64,000 nucleotides of DNA from Psychrobacter sp. UBA3483 (GCF_002377905.1 NZ_DFQS01000044.1:77169-141168); one strand, 5' to 3'. Positions 19,097 to 28,902 are shown, numbered from the stretch's first letter. The notes: generated by a model not told the origin, from the letters alone. Numbers and translations are program-made.

Positions 19097-20206
19097 ATGC
19101 CATTATTTTCACCTCGTGCTCAAGCCAGCGTTAAAACCAGCTCTACTCTGCCAGCTGCGCCATCAAGCTGGCAGCCGAGTGCAAGTAGTGGCAGCCGCTA
19201 CGCCCGTGATAAAAAGCGCCGCGCGGCGATACCGCCGTGGTTAATAAACACAGCCAGCCTCATTATTATGGGGCTTTTGGTGTTATTAAGCTTATCCATT
19301 GGGGTGGCAGATTTTTCGTGGTCAGGTATTTTGCAAAGCCTTATCAGTCAAAGCGCCAACTCTGATAGCTCATTAATGTTGGTGAGCCGTATTCCGCGCA
19401 CCATTGCCATTATTTTGACGGGTATCGCGATGGCGGTGGCTGGGATGATTATTCAAGTGGTGCTGAAAAACCGCTTCGTGGAACCCTCGATGGTTGGGGC
19501 AACCCAAAGCGCCGCATTAGGATTACTGGTAGTCAGTTTATTGTTCCCAGCTAGTGCGCTACTGGTCAAAATGGGTGTCGCAACCATTGCGGCAGTTGCT
19601 GGCATGATGCTCTTTATGCTGCTGATACATCGCGTTCCGCCGACGGATTTTTTGATGATTCCACTGATTGGTATTGTCTTTGGTGGCATTATCGAGGCGA
19701 TAACCACTTTTATCGCCTACCAAACTGAATCATTACAGATGCTCAGCGTTTGGCAATTTGGCGACTTCTCTTCGGTATTAGCTGGACGTTACGAATTGCT
19801 TTGGTTGACGGGCGCACTATGCGTGCTGGCTTATATTATCGCTGATAAACTGACCATCGTTGGTTTAGGCGACAATATCGCGCTAAACTTAGGGATTAGT
19901 AAACGACAAGTGACGTGGCTTGGTGTTGGCATGGTGGCGATGATGAGCGCTGTCGTCGTCGTAACCGTTGGTATGATTCCCTTTATCGGTTTGGTCGTAC
20001 CCAATATCGTTAGCCGCATTATGGGCGATAAATTACGTCGCAGCTTGCCCGCAGTCGCGCTCTTGGGCGCATCAGCCGTGCTACTTTGTGATATTATCGG
20101 GCGCTCCATTCGTTATCCTTTTGAAGTGCCTGTGGCGACAGTTTTTGGTGTGGTCGGCACGGTGATATTTTTATGGTTGTTATTACGTGCGCCTGCTGAG
20201 CAATAA
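19097..20206 (+). CDS. Siderophore ABC transporter permease, FecCD family (first)
   Basis: 369-residue inner-membrane permease with about nine helices. FecCD features: RIPRTIAIILTGIAMAVAGM, NRFVEPSMVGATQSAALGLL, and the late block GLVVPNIVSRIMG that forms the coupling contact with the ATPase. About 50 polar residues precede the first helix, so the true start may be later. The ribosome-binding site is weak. It resembles YclN-type subunits and pairs with the next permease. Confidence 0.85.
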   Translation: MPLFSPRAQASVKTSSTLPAAPSSWQPSASSGSRYARDKKRRAAIPPWLINTASLIIMGLLVLLSLSIGVADFSWSGILQSLISQSANSDSSLMLVSRIPRTIAIILTGIAMAVAGMIIQVVLKNRFVEPSMVGATQSAALGLLVVSLLFPASALLVKMGVATIAAVAGMMLFMLLIHRVPPTDFLMIPLIGIVFGGIIEAITTFIAYQTESLQMLSVWQFGDFSSVLAGRYELLWLTGALCVLAYIIADKLTIVGLGDNIALNLGISKRQVTWLGVGMVAMMSAVVVVTVGMIPFIGLVVPNIVSRIMGDKLRRSLPAVALLGASAVLLCDIIGRSIRYPFEVPVATVFGVVGTVIFLWLLLRAPAEQ

Positions 20207-20326
20207 GCCCTAGCGCAATCTTGTCGCTGCCTGATTGTTAACACTTTTCTTAATTTATTCGTCCTGTTGTCTGATTAGATAAGCTTGGCGTTGTTACTAT
20301 TGAAGGTAGCATAGTAGGATTTATTC

Positions 20327-21421
20327 ATGTTCTCATCGTCTAAGCATAACTTTATAAACGACAATTCTACCAAGACTGGCTCGGCAAAAAAGAGCGCTCT
20401 AGCAAATGCTACTTTAGACAATGACAGCCTTGAAGATACTTGTCGTCAAAACCTTTTAGCAAAACTTTGGACCTTTATCGCTGGTCATCCAAAATCCATT
20501 GCCGCGATTATTTTACTTATCTCGATGACGCTGTTTTTGACACTTAACGTCAACGGCTATTGGGACTTTGCCCTGCCATTACGGGGTAAAAAATTACTGG
20601 CGCTAATGGTCGTCGGTTATGCCATCGGCGTATCAACCCTGCTCTTTCAAACCTTGACCCACAATCCTATTTTGACACCCTCCTTATTGGGCTTTGACTC
20701 ACTGTATGTGTTATTACAAAGCTTATTGGTGTTCTTTTTAGGCGCAATTAGTTTTACCAGCATCAACCCCATTACCAAATTTACCCTTGAAATCGTCCTC
20801 ATGTTTGGCGCGTCGTTATTGTTGTTTCGACTGTTGTTTTCAAAAAGCAGTCAGGATTTAACGCGGCTGATACTGGTAGGCGTTATCTTTGGCGTGTTGT
20901 TTCGCAGCTTATCAGCGCTAGTTGCACGGCTCATTAACCCCGATGACTTCGTGGTAGTCCAATCGGCCAGTTACGCGCAGTTTAATACGGTCAATCCGCA
21001 GCTTTTGGGCATTAGCTTTGTTATTTGCGTCATCAGTGCGCTATTTATCTGGCGCTGGCGCTATCAATGCGATGTCTTGATGCTGGGCAAACCACAAGCA
21101 ATTAACCTTGGTATCAACTATCAACGCCTCGCCTTTGGGCTATTAACGGTCATTGCGGTATTAGTCGCTACGGCAACCGCCTTGGTCGGTCCGGTAACTT
21201 TTTTTGGCTTACTGGTCTGCGCCTTGACCAATCGTATCGCGCGCCATATGTATCACAGTGAGCGTCTGATATTGGTCAGCTTGGTGGCGATGATTTGCTT
21301 GGTCCTCGGTCAAACCATATTTGAGCAAGTGCTCGGCATGGCAGGCGTATTGTCAGTGGTGATTGAACTGGCAGGCGGCTTGGTATTTTTATTACTCATA
21401 TTTATGACCTATCGCCGCTAA
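20327..21421 (+). CDS. Siderophore ABC transporter permease, FecCD family (second)
   Basis: 364-residue permease with about nine helices; FecCD blocks are GYAIGVSTLLFQTLTHNPIL, LGFDSLYVLLQSLLVF and GPVTFFGLLVCALTNRIAR. Compared with the first permease it has a long polar N-terminus (about 50 residues), perhaps an over-extended start. It resembles YclO-type subunits that form a heterodimer with YclN-type ones. The ATPase gene follows 52 bp downstream. Confidence 0.85.
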   Translation: MFSSSKHNFINDNSTKTGSAKKSALANATLDNDSLEDTCRQNLLAKLWTFIAGHPKSIAAIILLISMTLFLTLNVNGYWDFALPLRGKKLLALMVVGYAIGVSTLLFQTLTHNPILTPSLLGFDSLYVLLQSLLVFFLGAISFTSINPITKFTLEIVLMFGASLLLFRLLFSKSSQDLTRLILVGVIFGVLFRSLSALVARLINPDDFVVVQSASYAQFNTVNPQLLGISFVICVISALFIWRWRYQCDVLMLGKPQAINLGINYQRLAFGLLTVIAVLVATATALVGPVTFFGLLVCALTNRIARHMYHSERLILVSLVAMICLVLGQTIFEQVLGMAGVLSVVIELAGGLVFLLLIFMTYRR

Positions 21422-21473
21422 TGATGACTTTTTAAAACGCAACGGTTAAACTTTTCTAAAAACAAGAACTGCT

Positions 21474-22244
21474 ATGATTAAAATAAATAATGTCTCCCAC
21501 CATATTGGCAAACAGCAAATCCTGCATGACATCAGCCTGTCTTTACCGCCCTCGCAAGTGATTGCCTTAATAGGGCCAAATGGTGCGGGTAAATCGACGC
21601 TGTTTTCGGTGATGTCGCGCTTGCAACCGTTACAATCAGGGCAGGTCAGTTTCGTTATAGGGAATGAGGAGCATGACATTGTCAGCTGTCATGCACGAAC
21701 GCTGTCTAAGACCGTAGCCATGCTTGGGCAAGACAACCAAGTACAAGGTCGGTTGCGTGTGCATGAGCTGCTGATGTTTGGGCGCTATCCTTATCATCAA
21801 GGACAACCAACGGCTGATGATCAGCAAAAAGTGCAGGAAATTATCGAACGCTTTGAGCTTGAGCCGTTAGCCGAGCGCTTTTTATCGACGCTCTCTGGGG
21901 GTCAACGTCAACGCGTGCTGATTGCGATGATTGTCTGCCAAGATACACCGTACCTACTCCTTGATGAACCGCTCAACAATCTAGATATGTACCATGCTGG
22001 CCGTCTGATGCGTGAGCTGCGCGAATTGAGTCATACTGAGCAAAAAACCGTGGTGATTGTCTTGCACGACATCAATCAAGCTGCGCAATTTGCCGATACG
22101 GTAGTGACGATGAAAGAGGGTCGCGTACTGGCAACCGGCGCGCCTGTTGATGTACTCACGCATGAAACCATGAAAGAGCTGTACAAAGTCGATGTGACTG
22201 TCCTTAACCATCAAGGGCGACCCGTGATTGTCGATACCGTTTAA
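21474..22244 (+). CDS. Siderophore ABC transporter ATP-binding protein
   Basis: 256-residue ABC ATPase with Walker A GPNGAGKST, Q-loop in AMLGQDNQ, signature LSGGQRQR, Walker B YLLLDEPLNNLD and the switch His in VIVLHDINQA. This is the FepC/YclP type that powers FecCD permeases. It ends the importer operon and is convergent with the PepSY gene, with only 12 bp between stop codons. Confidence 0.92.
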   Translation: MIKINNVSHHIGKQQILHDISLSLPPSQVIALIGPNGAGKSTLFSVMSRLQPLQSGQVSFVIGNEEHDIVSCHARTLSKTVAMLGQDNQVQGRLRVHELLMFGRYPYHQGQPTADDQQKVQEIIERFELEPLAERFLSTLSGGQRQRVLIAMIVCQDTPYLLLDEPLNNLDMYHAGRLMRELRELSHTEQKTVVIVLHDINQAAQFADTVVTMKEGRVLATGAPVDVLTHETMKELYKVDVTVLNHQGRPVIVDTV

Positions 22245-22256
22245 GTACGGGGTGTT

Positions 22257-23657
22257 TTATAGCTGTTTTTTAATAGCCGGTTTTCCGTAATGGTTTGAAA
22301 ATTTATTTTTAATGGTCAATTTTTGCTTTAATCGGCTTTGACTACCTTTGACCCATAAATACACACCGGTAGCGGACAAAACTGCCACGGCCAACCCTAT
22401 CATTGCTAAGAATATTTGATACAGTAAATGAGCGTTACCCTGTCCAATATGCCCCATGTGTAAGATTGAGAACCATTGGTCGATTTTATTACCAAATGCG
22501 CTTTGATAACCGAAATTAACCTTTTCAACTTTGCCAGTCGCCGCAGACACTGTGATAGACGAGGCACCACCGTGAGTGCCGACATCTTTGTCGGTTTTAA
22601 AACGCATTTGCCATTGCCCCTCCTCTGTAAGCCTGCGGATACCCAATGTCTGCTGTACGGTTACGCCATTTTTTTGCGCAGCAATATGCGCTTGCTCAGT
22701 TAAATACGCAATACTATTCGCTTTATTAACAAAGGTATTACTACCCGTTTCAGTGCTCATTGGTGCAACGGCTGACATAGCCTGCTCGCTCGATTTATCT
22801 GTTGTCTTTGACTTGCCTTTTTCTTCTCTTTTACCCTCTCTACCTTCAAACCCAACCACTGCTTGCATCACGGGTTGATACACCGATTTTAAATTAAAAC
22901 CGACACTCGACCACGCAATGACAAATAGCATCAGCCACAACCATAAACCAAAAGCGTGATGCAAATCATAATTGAGCTTAAAGGTATTGGTTTTGCGGCG
23001 GATTTTCCACGCCGGTAGCCAGCGCTTAATAAAAGACGCACGTTTTTTAGGCGTAGTTTTAGGTACAGTTTTTTGCGACACTTTTTTATTGTTAACCGCC
23101 CTAGGAAAGGTCAAGTAAAAGCCAATAAAGCAGTTAATCGTCCAAATAAGGGCTATCACACCTAGCAGCAGCTTACCGATATCGCCAAGCAATAAATCAC
23201 GGTGTAACCAAAACACTTTCCACATGGTATTACGCCACGCCCACGCGTCTTTATCACGCGTTCCTACGATATCGCCGTTATAAGGATTGACATAAACCTC
23301 TTGAAACAGGGCTTTAGGTTGATTTTTGGTACTTTCACCTCTGGCTCTATCGACCGAAAATACTGCAGATTTATCCGCTTCTAATGATGTTGGCATACTA
23401 GAAAAATTGTACTTTGGATAGGCGGCGACCACCTTATCGTGCAGGGTTGCAATAGGAAGCTGTGGCGCATCTTGCCGCTCAATCTGAGCCAATTTATAAT
23501 TAAACATATCATCCAACTCGGCATGGAAAGCTAATAACGAGCCAGTAATGCCAGCCATGATTAAAAAGCCTGCCATCACAAGCCCAGTATAACGATGAAT
23601 CCATAGACAAATACGGCGTATATTCGATGCAAAAGAAGATAATGAAAGTGAAGTCAT
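22257..23657 (-). CDS. PepSY-associated transmembrane protein (PiuB-like)
   Basis: 466 residues, about four transmembrane helices: YTGLVMAGFLIMAGITGSLL near the start, a second near 170-190 (LLLGVIALIWTINCFIGFYL), a third near 240-260 and a last one near 415-440. PepSY-type periplasmic domains lie between them. A Lys/Glu-rich low-complexity stretch occurs near residue 285. The family is often encoded beside siderophore receptors, and some members act as reductases for ferric siderophores; that role fits the context here but is inferred. Confidence 0.8.
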   Translation of the reverse strand: MTSLSLSSFASNIRRICLWIHRYTGLVMAGFLIMAGITGSLLAFHAELDDMFNYKLAQIERQDAPQLPIATLHDKVVAAYPKYNFSSMPTSLEADKSAVFSVDRARGESTKNQPKALFQEVYVNPYNGDIVGTRDKDAWAWRNTMWKVFWLHRDLLLGDIGKLLLGVIALIWTINCFIGFYLTFPRAVNNKKVSQKTVPKTTPKKRASFIKRWLPAWKIRRKTNTFKLNYDLHHAFGLWLWLMLFVIAWSSVGFNLKSVYQPVMQAVVGFEGREGKREEKGKSKTTDKSSEQAMSAVAPMSTETGSNTFVNKANSIAYLTEQAHIAAQKNGVTVQQTLGIRRLTEEGQWQMRFKTDKDVGTHGGASSITVSAATGKVEKVNFGYQSAFGNKIDQWFSILHMGHIGQGNAHLLYQIFLAMIGLAVAVLSATGVYLWVKGSQSRLKQKLTIKNKFSNHYGKPAIKKQL

Positions 23658-23750
23658 GAGTGCTGATTCTTTATGAATATATAGGATTAATGGGGCTACA
23701 GCCGAAGCGTAATGTTTAAAAAGAAAGTTTGAGTGCCAAAAAATAGCGAT

Positions 23751-23784
23751 AAAAAAGCCAGCTCTTTTTTATAAAAAGCTGGCT
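23751..23784 (-). terminator. Terminator of the TonB-dependent receptor gene
   Basis: AGCCAGCT and AGCTGGCT form an 8-bp stem; on the minus strand a run of six T follows. It lies just after the receptor stop codon. Confidence 0.8.
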
Positions 23785-23812
23785 CTATTGCGACTAGAAA
23801 ATAAATACAGGG

Positions 23813-25876
23813 TTAAAACTGATAGGTTAAAGAAGCTTTGATATTACGACCTGGCTCGAAGTCAGTAGCAACATCATCAATCGGGTTTAGGCGAGATGAG
23901 TGGCTAGCATAAGCTTCATCGAAAAGATTATAAACGCCAAGCGTGGCTTTTAATCCATCAACTTGTTTTGGCGAATAGTTCATAAAGATATCATGAACAT
24001 TATAGCTTGGTTTTTCAATGTCATTTTCGCCAGTATTTGGCATCACTGAAGCGACATAGGTACTGCGCCAGCCGATATCTGTGGTCTCCGTTGGACTATA
24101 AGCCAAATTGACCATATATTTATCACCCGACTCTGAGCTGCTTCCGGTCACTGATGGAATACTATAGCCTGTTTTGTCGCCTTTACTGCGCGCTCGCGAA
24201 TAGCTCAAACCCATACTAAAGTTATTCATTTTATAATCAGCGGCGAGCTCAACGCCTTTAATTTTAAAATCTTCATCTTTATTGATGACGCCTTGGCAAT
24301 CGCCACCTGGTTGTCCATTTGCACAGTTCAAGCCCGGTCTTGTCCCACCTGATCTCACAAACTCAATATAGTTTTCGATATCAGTTTCAAAGTATTTACC
24401 GCTTAGTTGCAGGGCATCACCGGCGACCGTTAGGTCACGTAAGGTTGTAACGATTCCCACTTCAGCGTTAGACCCTTCTTCTGCTTTTAAGTCATTATTA
24501 ACATACGTTTTATCACCATCTGAATTAAAGATTGTTTGGCTTAAATCAGGACCATTAAATAACTGTGTGTAGCTAGCGAATACTTGCGTTAGTGGTGCAA
24601 TCTCATAGCTTGCAGCAAGTGCACCGACGACATTGTCATAGGTTTTGCCACCAGAAATAAACTCAGGAGATTTGTAGCGGTCATAACGCACGCCTGGCGT
24701 TAAGCTAAACTTGCCCATTTGCCATTGGTCTTCTAGATAAACAGAGGTGTTTGTTGCCTCGTCTGACCCTGTTTTAACGAAGTCGCGCTCCATCTCCGAT
24801 TCTTTTTTGTAGTGCTCAATCCCAGAGATGAGCTTGTGCGTGCCAACATTCGTAGCAATGTCACTGGTGTTTTGGATTTTTGCGCCTGTGGTTTGAACTT
24901 GCGCGTTAAAATCAAAACCTGGATCATTGATATAATCAGAATCGCGCAAAATACGGGTTTTAGTCTGATACACATTGGTATCTATATCAATCAGCGGATT
25001 GCTAGGATTAAACTTATAATCAATACCATAAGTATCGCGCTTCACCTGTTGCGGAATTGGTGGCTCAGAGCGACTCGGAAAATCTGGGCGGAATGGGAAA
25101 ATCCCTTCTTTCTCAGTACGGCTAAAGCTTGCACCTACATGATGGTCATTACCAACATAAGCACCGGCTTTTAATAAGAAGCTCTCGCTCTCACTGTCTT
25201 CAAACAACTCACGACCTTCACCGTCTTCACCCGAGCTGGTATCACGCTTGCCATAATAAGCCAATAAATCGACATTATCAGATGGTGCGCCAAAAACCGT
25301 GGCAGACGTCAGTAGCTCATCATTATTACTGGCATAACCTGCTTTTAGCTTGGCACCAATCTTTTGACCAGGTTTAAGTAAGTCAGCGGCATCGACCGTT
25401 TTAAAAGCAACCGCGCCGCCAAGTGCATCATTACCGAGCGTGACAGAATTGTTACCCACTGCCACATCCGCTTGTTTGAGCAAATCAGGATCAATGGTGA
25501 TATCGCCCATATGATAGAACAGCTTGCCTTCTTGGCGCGCGCCATCAATGGTGACTTTTAGGTTGCTATCTTCGAGACCGCGAATACGAATGCGCTGGTT
25601 GACCGCTGACGTACCGCCTATAGTCACGCCTGGCACCACATTTAAGAAATCGCTTAAATGGCTCGCTTGCTGTGCAGGCGTATAGTCTTCGACATCGACG
25701 CCATCCTCTTGCACCTTTTCACGTACCGAGCTATTGGCCGTCACGGTGATGGTTTGTAAGGTCGTACTAGGCACATCCGTTGCCGCAACCGCCAGCTGTG
25801 AACACAGGATTGCTGAAACAGCGACCGATAACACCGTTAATTGATTAGAAAATGTTGCTGACTTAACTTCACGCAT
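23813..25876 (-). CDS. TonB-dependent outer-membrane receptor, FetA/FrpB-like
   Basis: 687-residue receptor: signal peptide ending near AVAA, TonB box around LQTITVTA, plug domain with IRIRGLEDSNLKVTIDGARQ and LFYHMGDITIDPDLLKQ, then a 22-strand-type barrel ending in the aromatic SLTYQF. The plug block (LGNDALGGAVAFKTVDAADL) closely resembles neisserial FetA/FrpB, a receptor for catecholate xenosiderophores. Haem or haemoglobin receptors share parts of this signature, so the ligand is not certain. A Fur-box candidate lies about 190 bp upstream. Context with a catechol-type importer supports ferric siderophore uptake. Confidence 0.85.
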   Translation of the reverse strand: MREVKSATFSNQLTVLSVAVSAILCSQLAVAATDVPSTTLQTITVTANSSVREKVQEDGVDVEDYTPAQQASHLSDFLNVVPGVTIGGTSAVNQRIRIRGLEDSNLKVTIDGARQEGKLFYHMGDITIDPDLLKQADVAVGNNSVTLGNDALGGAVAFKTVDAADLLKPGQKIGAKLKAGYASNNDELLTSATVFGAPSDNVDLLAYYGKRDTSSGEDGEGRELFEDSESESFLLKAGAYVGNDHHVGASFSRTEKEGIFPFRPDFPSRSEPPIPQQVKRDTYGIDYKFNPSNPLIDIDTNVYQTKTRILRDSDYINDPGFDFNAQVQTTGAKIQNTSDIATNVGTHKLISGIEHYKKESEMERDFVKTGSDEATNTSVYLEDQWQMGKFSLTPGVRYDRYKSPEFISGGKTYDNVVGALAASYEIAPLTQVFASYTQLFNGPDLSQTIFNSDGDKTYVNNDLKAEEGSNAEVGIVTTLRDLTVAGDALQLSGKYFETDIENYIEFVRSGGTRPGLNCANGQPGGDCQGVINKDEDFKIKGVELAADYKMNNFSMGLSYSRARSKGDKTGYSIPSVTGSSSESGDKYMVNLAYSPTETTDIGWRSTYVASVMPNTGENDIEKPSYNVHDIFMNYSPKQVDGLKATLGVYNLFDEAYASHSSRLNPIDDVATDFEPGRNIKASLTYQF

Positions 25877-26065
25877 AACACACTCACTTTACTTACTATT
25901 AGGATTGAAGGATTTAAGTGCCACTTTAGAAAGACAGTTTGAAAAAGATGGTCCGAAAAAGACAGTTTGGGATTTTGCTTTTTACTCTCTATTAAAACTT
26001 TTGTGTTTTATTGATTGACCACGCCTACTTAGTCAATAAACACATATAGAAATAACATGATTAAT

Positions 26066-26084
26066 ACTAATGATAATGATTAGC
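26066..26084. promoter_or_regulatory. Fur-box candidate upstream of the FetA-like receptor
   Basis: ACTAATGATAATGATTAGC matches the 19-bp Fur consensus at 15 positions and is nearly palindromic (CTAAT...ATTAG). It lies about 190 bp before the receptor start. Confidence 0.7.
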
Positions 26085-26198
26085 ATTTGAAATATGACAG
26101 GCATAATAACGAAGTATTAACAATTTGGCAATAAATAAAGTGAGGAATTTAATTCAACCAGATAGATGACATTGTGAAAGTTAAGCAGCACCTAACAT

Positions 26199-26228
26199 CG
26201 ACTGCTATTAAGTACTTAATAGCAGTCG
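26199..26228. repeat. Perfect 30-bp palindrome
   Basis: Two 15-base arms (left arm CGACTGCTATTAAGT) form a perfect inverted repeat with no spacer, followed on the plus strand by TAATTTTATTTG. It could be a terminator remnant or a protein-binding site; it follows no gene on the plus strand. Confidence 0.6.
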
Positions 26229-26348
26229 TAATTTTATTTGTCATAAGCGCATTAAGGTTTTGTTAAATCGCCGAGATGAAACAAATTAATATTTTAATCG
26301 CAAAAAAAACATTGCAATAAGCAAGGCTTTCGCTATACCCTTAGATAG

Positions 26349-26364
26349 CTGACTAATTAGTCAG
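26349..26364. promoter_or_regulatory. RutR-like operator, permease side
   Basis: CTGACTAATTAGTCAG is a perfect 16-bp palindrome and fits TGAC-A-NN-T-GTCA of the RutR consensus with one symmetric change. The flanking GGTTTTAA is shared with the operator beside the TetR gene. It lies about 250 bp before the NCS2 permease. Confidence 0.55.
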
Positions 26365-26617
26365 GTTTTAATCACCATATCTGGCAATATTGATAAATAA
26401 TGGTGAGCTGCTTTTATTTATTAGCACACGGAAAAGTGCGACTCTCTGTTGGAAAATTAGTAAATGCTTAGATAGCTAGAGAAACAAGATGAAGATCTAG
26501 AGTTTACTGAAAGGCTTTTTTAAGTCACGGACTCAACTCTCAAATCATCAGTTTTCCTACGCTGTTTAGGTTTACCTTCAGAGATTGGACTAAAAGTCAC
26601 TTTAGGAGAAAGCCAAA

Positions 26618-28051
26618 ATGAGTGAAGTTACTCAAGGAAACCCTGATTTATTATATGGACTGCATGACCGCCCCGCTCCTGCAAAAGCATTCTTAGGCGC
26701 GGTACAGCACGTACTTGCCGCGTTCGTTGGTATCATCACGCCCTCTTTAATCATTGGTGGCGCTTTGGGATTGGGAGAGCACATCCCCTATCTGATTAGC
26801 ATGTCACTGATGGTATCAGGGGTCGCCACCTTTATTCAGACCCGTAAAGTCGGGCCCGTCGGCTCGGGGCTGATGGCATTACAGGGCACCAGTTTTGGCT
26901 TTTTGGCTGCCGTCCTTGCCGCAGGTTTTGTGGTAAAAAATAAAGGCGGTAGCCCAGAGGAGATTTTGTCGGTCATCTTTGGCGTGTCATTCTTCGGCGC
27001 ATTTGTCGAAATATTTTTAAGCCAGTTCATCACCAAACTCAAATCTTTGATGAGCCCTATCGTCACTGGCTGCGTCATTGTCACCATTGGTTTGTCTTTA
27101 ACCAAAACAGGTCTGACTGATTTGGCAGGCGGGGTGGGTGCCGAAAACTTTGGTAGTATGGAAAATTTACTACTGGGCGGCGGGGTGCTGGTCAGTGTGG
27201 TACTGATTAGTATCGTCAACAATAAAGTGATTCGCTCAAGCGCTATTTTTATCGGTTTGATGCTGGGCTTATTTGCGGCGATGTTGATGGGGCGTATTGA
27301 CTTCTCTTTAGTCTCTGAAGCGCCATTACTTACCGTCCCTATTCCTTTTAAATACGGTTTGAGCTTTGATTGGCAAGCGTTTATTCCGATTGCCTTTATG
27401 TATATCATTACCAGTATCGAAACCTCAGGCGATTTGACCGCAACTTCAATGATTTCAGGCGAACCTATTCAAGGTCCTGTCTACGAAAAGCGTATCAAAG
27501 GCGGCGTGCTAGGTGATGGGGTCAATTCGTGGATTGCCGCGGTATTTAATACCTTTCCCGTCACTACCTTTAGCCAAAATAACGGCGTCATTCAAATGAC
27601 TGGTATCGCCAGCCGCTATGTGGGTTTTTATGTGGCGGCGATTTTATTTACCATGGGGCTATTCCCTATCCTTGGCGCTATCTTTACGCAGCTGCCAAAG
27701 CCTGTGGTTGGCGGCGTGACGCTATTGATGTTCGCAACCGTTGCTACTGCGGGTATCCGCATCCTATCCACAGTGAATTTTACCCACCGTAATATCTTAA
27801 TTATTGCGACTTCGCTTGGTTTATCGATGGGTATCGCGTTTGTTCCTGATGTCTTTGCGCAAACGCCGCAGCTGTTCCGCAATATCTTTGGCTCGGCAGT
27901 GACCATGTCAGGTATCGTCGCTATCACGTTGGATATGATTTTGCCAAAGAACTATGGCGTCGAGTTTGATACGTCTGATCAACATATAGAAGATGGTCTA
28001 AAACCTGTGCGCGTGTTGTCGAAAAGTGAGGTTGAAGGTCAGCCGTTATAA
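26618..28051 (+). CDS. NCS2-family purine (urate/xanthine) permease
   Basis: 477-residue inner-membrane nucleobase:cation symporter, about 12-14 helices. Family blocks: LGAVQHVLAAFVGIITPSLI near the start, the ETSGDLTATS segment (conserved ET-GD of NCS2) and FSQNNGVIQMTGIASR late in the protein. Placement beside the urate operon and under a matching operator suggests uptake of urate or xanthine; substrate is inferred. Start follows AGGAG. It is convergent with the TetR gene (45 bp). Confidence 0.88.
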   Translation: MSEVTQGNPDLLYGLHDRPAPAKAFLGAVQHVLAAFVGIITPSLIIGGALGLGEHIPYLISMSLMVSGVATFIQTRKVGPVGSGLMALQGTSFGFLAAVLAAGFVVKNKGGSPEEILSVIFGVSFFGAFVEIFLSQFITKLKSLMSPIVTGCVIVTIGLSLTKTGLTDLAGGVGAENFGSMENLLLGGGVLVSVVLISIVNNKVIRSSAIFIGLMLGLFAAMLMGRIDFSLVSEAPLLTVPIPFKYGLSFDWQAFIPIAFMYIITSIETSGDLTATSMISGEPIQGPVYEKRIKGGVLGDGVNSWIAAVFNTFPVTTFSQNNGVIQMTGIASRYVGFYVAAILFTMGLFPILGAIFTQLPKPVVGGVTLLMFATVATAGIRILSTVNFTHRNILIIATSLGLSMGIAFVPDVFAQTPQLFRNIFGSAVTMSGIVAITLDMILPKNYGVEFDTSDQHIEDGLKPVRVLSKSEVEGQPL

Positions 28052-28096
28052 CGGCAGCGGGCTTGGTTGAATAAATGGCGCGCTATGTAAAATCCG

Positions 28097-28801
28097 CTAT
28101 TCAAGCCCGCAACCGCGCAGAATAAAGGGTATTAAGAAGTCAGCCGCGCGCGCTTCATCTTGCTTATCATAAGCGTCTTTTTGTAGCAGACCGACGATTT
28201 CTGTTTCAAATTCTGCATAACGCTGCGTCGTTGCCCAAATCAAAATCAACAGCTGCAATGGGTCAGCGATGCCAATTCTGCCTTGCTCATGCCAAGTTTT
28301 CATCACTTGTGATTTATCAAGCGCCCACTCTTTCATGGTTGTCGACATAAAGTCATGTAAATATGGGGCGCCGCCGATGACCTCTAACGCAAACAATTTA
28401 TGACGGTTTGGATGCACAAACGCTTGGTGTAATTTGGTGCGTACAAACTTCTCTATCACGGCTTTTGGGTCGCTATCGACGGTCATTGTCACCAAACCAT
28501 CGTTCCATTCTTCAATAATAGAGCGCAAAACCATTTTGTAGAGGTTTTTTTTATTTTTAAAGTAGTAATGGACATTGGCTTTTGGTAGTCCTGCCCGATC
28601 AGCAATGCCCTGCATCGTAGCGCCGCGATAGCTTTGTAATACAAACTCTTCTTCTGCAGCTGCCAAAATTACTGCTTGATTTTGGGCGCGGATATCTTGC
28701 TGATTACGATGAATAGGCGCCTCAGAATCGGACGCTTGAGATGTTTGATTAGGTTGGGTCATAAGATAAACCATTGGATAGGAGGATAAATAAGTAGCCA
28801 T
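28097..28801 (-). CDS. TetR-family regulator, RutR-like
   Basis: 234 residues: N-terminal helix-turn-helix with GATMQGIADRAGLPKANVHY YFKNK, and a C-terminal ligand domain (ALEVIGGAPYLHDFM, then LILIWATTQRYAEFE) like that of RutR/YcdC, a regulator of pyrimidine use that binds uracil. No start has a clear ribosome-binding site; the in-frame ATG 39 bp downstream (MTQPNQ) would give 221 residues, nearer to RutR length. Two palindromes close to the RutR consensus flank the urate genes, so it is probably the local regulator. Ligand may be a purine intermediate rather than uracil. Confidence 0.85.
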   Translation of the reverse strand: MATYLSSYPMVYLMTQPNQTSQASDSEAPIHRNQQDIRAQNQAVILAAAEEEFVLQSYRGATMQGIADRAGLPKANVHYYFKNKKNLYKMVLRSIIEEWNDGLVTMTVDSDPKAVIEKFVRTKLHQAFVHPNRHKLFALEVIGGAPYLHDFMSTTMKEWALDKSQVMKTWHEQGRIGIADPLQLLILIWATTQRYAEFETEIVGLLQKDAYDKQDEARAADFLIPFILRGCGLE

Positions 28802-28902
28802 ATTGCAACATATAACAGCACTGATAAGCCAATTTTATTTTTTATTTAGCGAAAATATAGCAGGGTTTTCGCCAGCGTATAAAAATAATTTGCATAAAAC
28901 AG

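Larger units (their letters stand above)
25877..26617. other. Long regulatory intergenic region
   Basis: About 740 bp between the divergent receptor and NCS2 permease genes. It holds a Fur-box candidate, a perfect 30-bp palindrome and a RutR-like operator, each listed separately. No ORF of interest was seen. Confidence 0.6.

Noticed and set aside
26836..27408. Long minus-strand ORF opposite the NCS2 permease gene
   Set aside because: Antisense shadow of a clearly coding membrane protein gene.
28057..28110. Interrupted inverted repeat (GCGGGCTTG with CAAGCCCGC) between permease and TetR genes
   Set aside because: No T-tract on either side and one arm lies inside the TetR coding sequence; not called as a terminator.
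28774..28786. AGGAGG-like sequence on the plus strand near the TetR start
   Set aside because: It is on the wrong strand for the TetR gene and no plus-strand gene begins after it.
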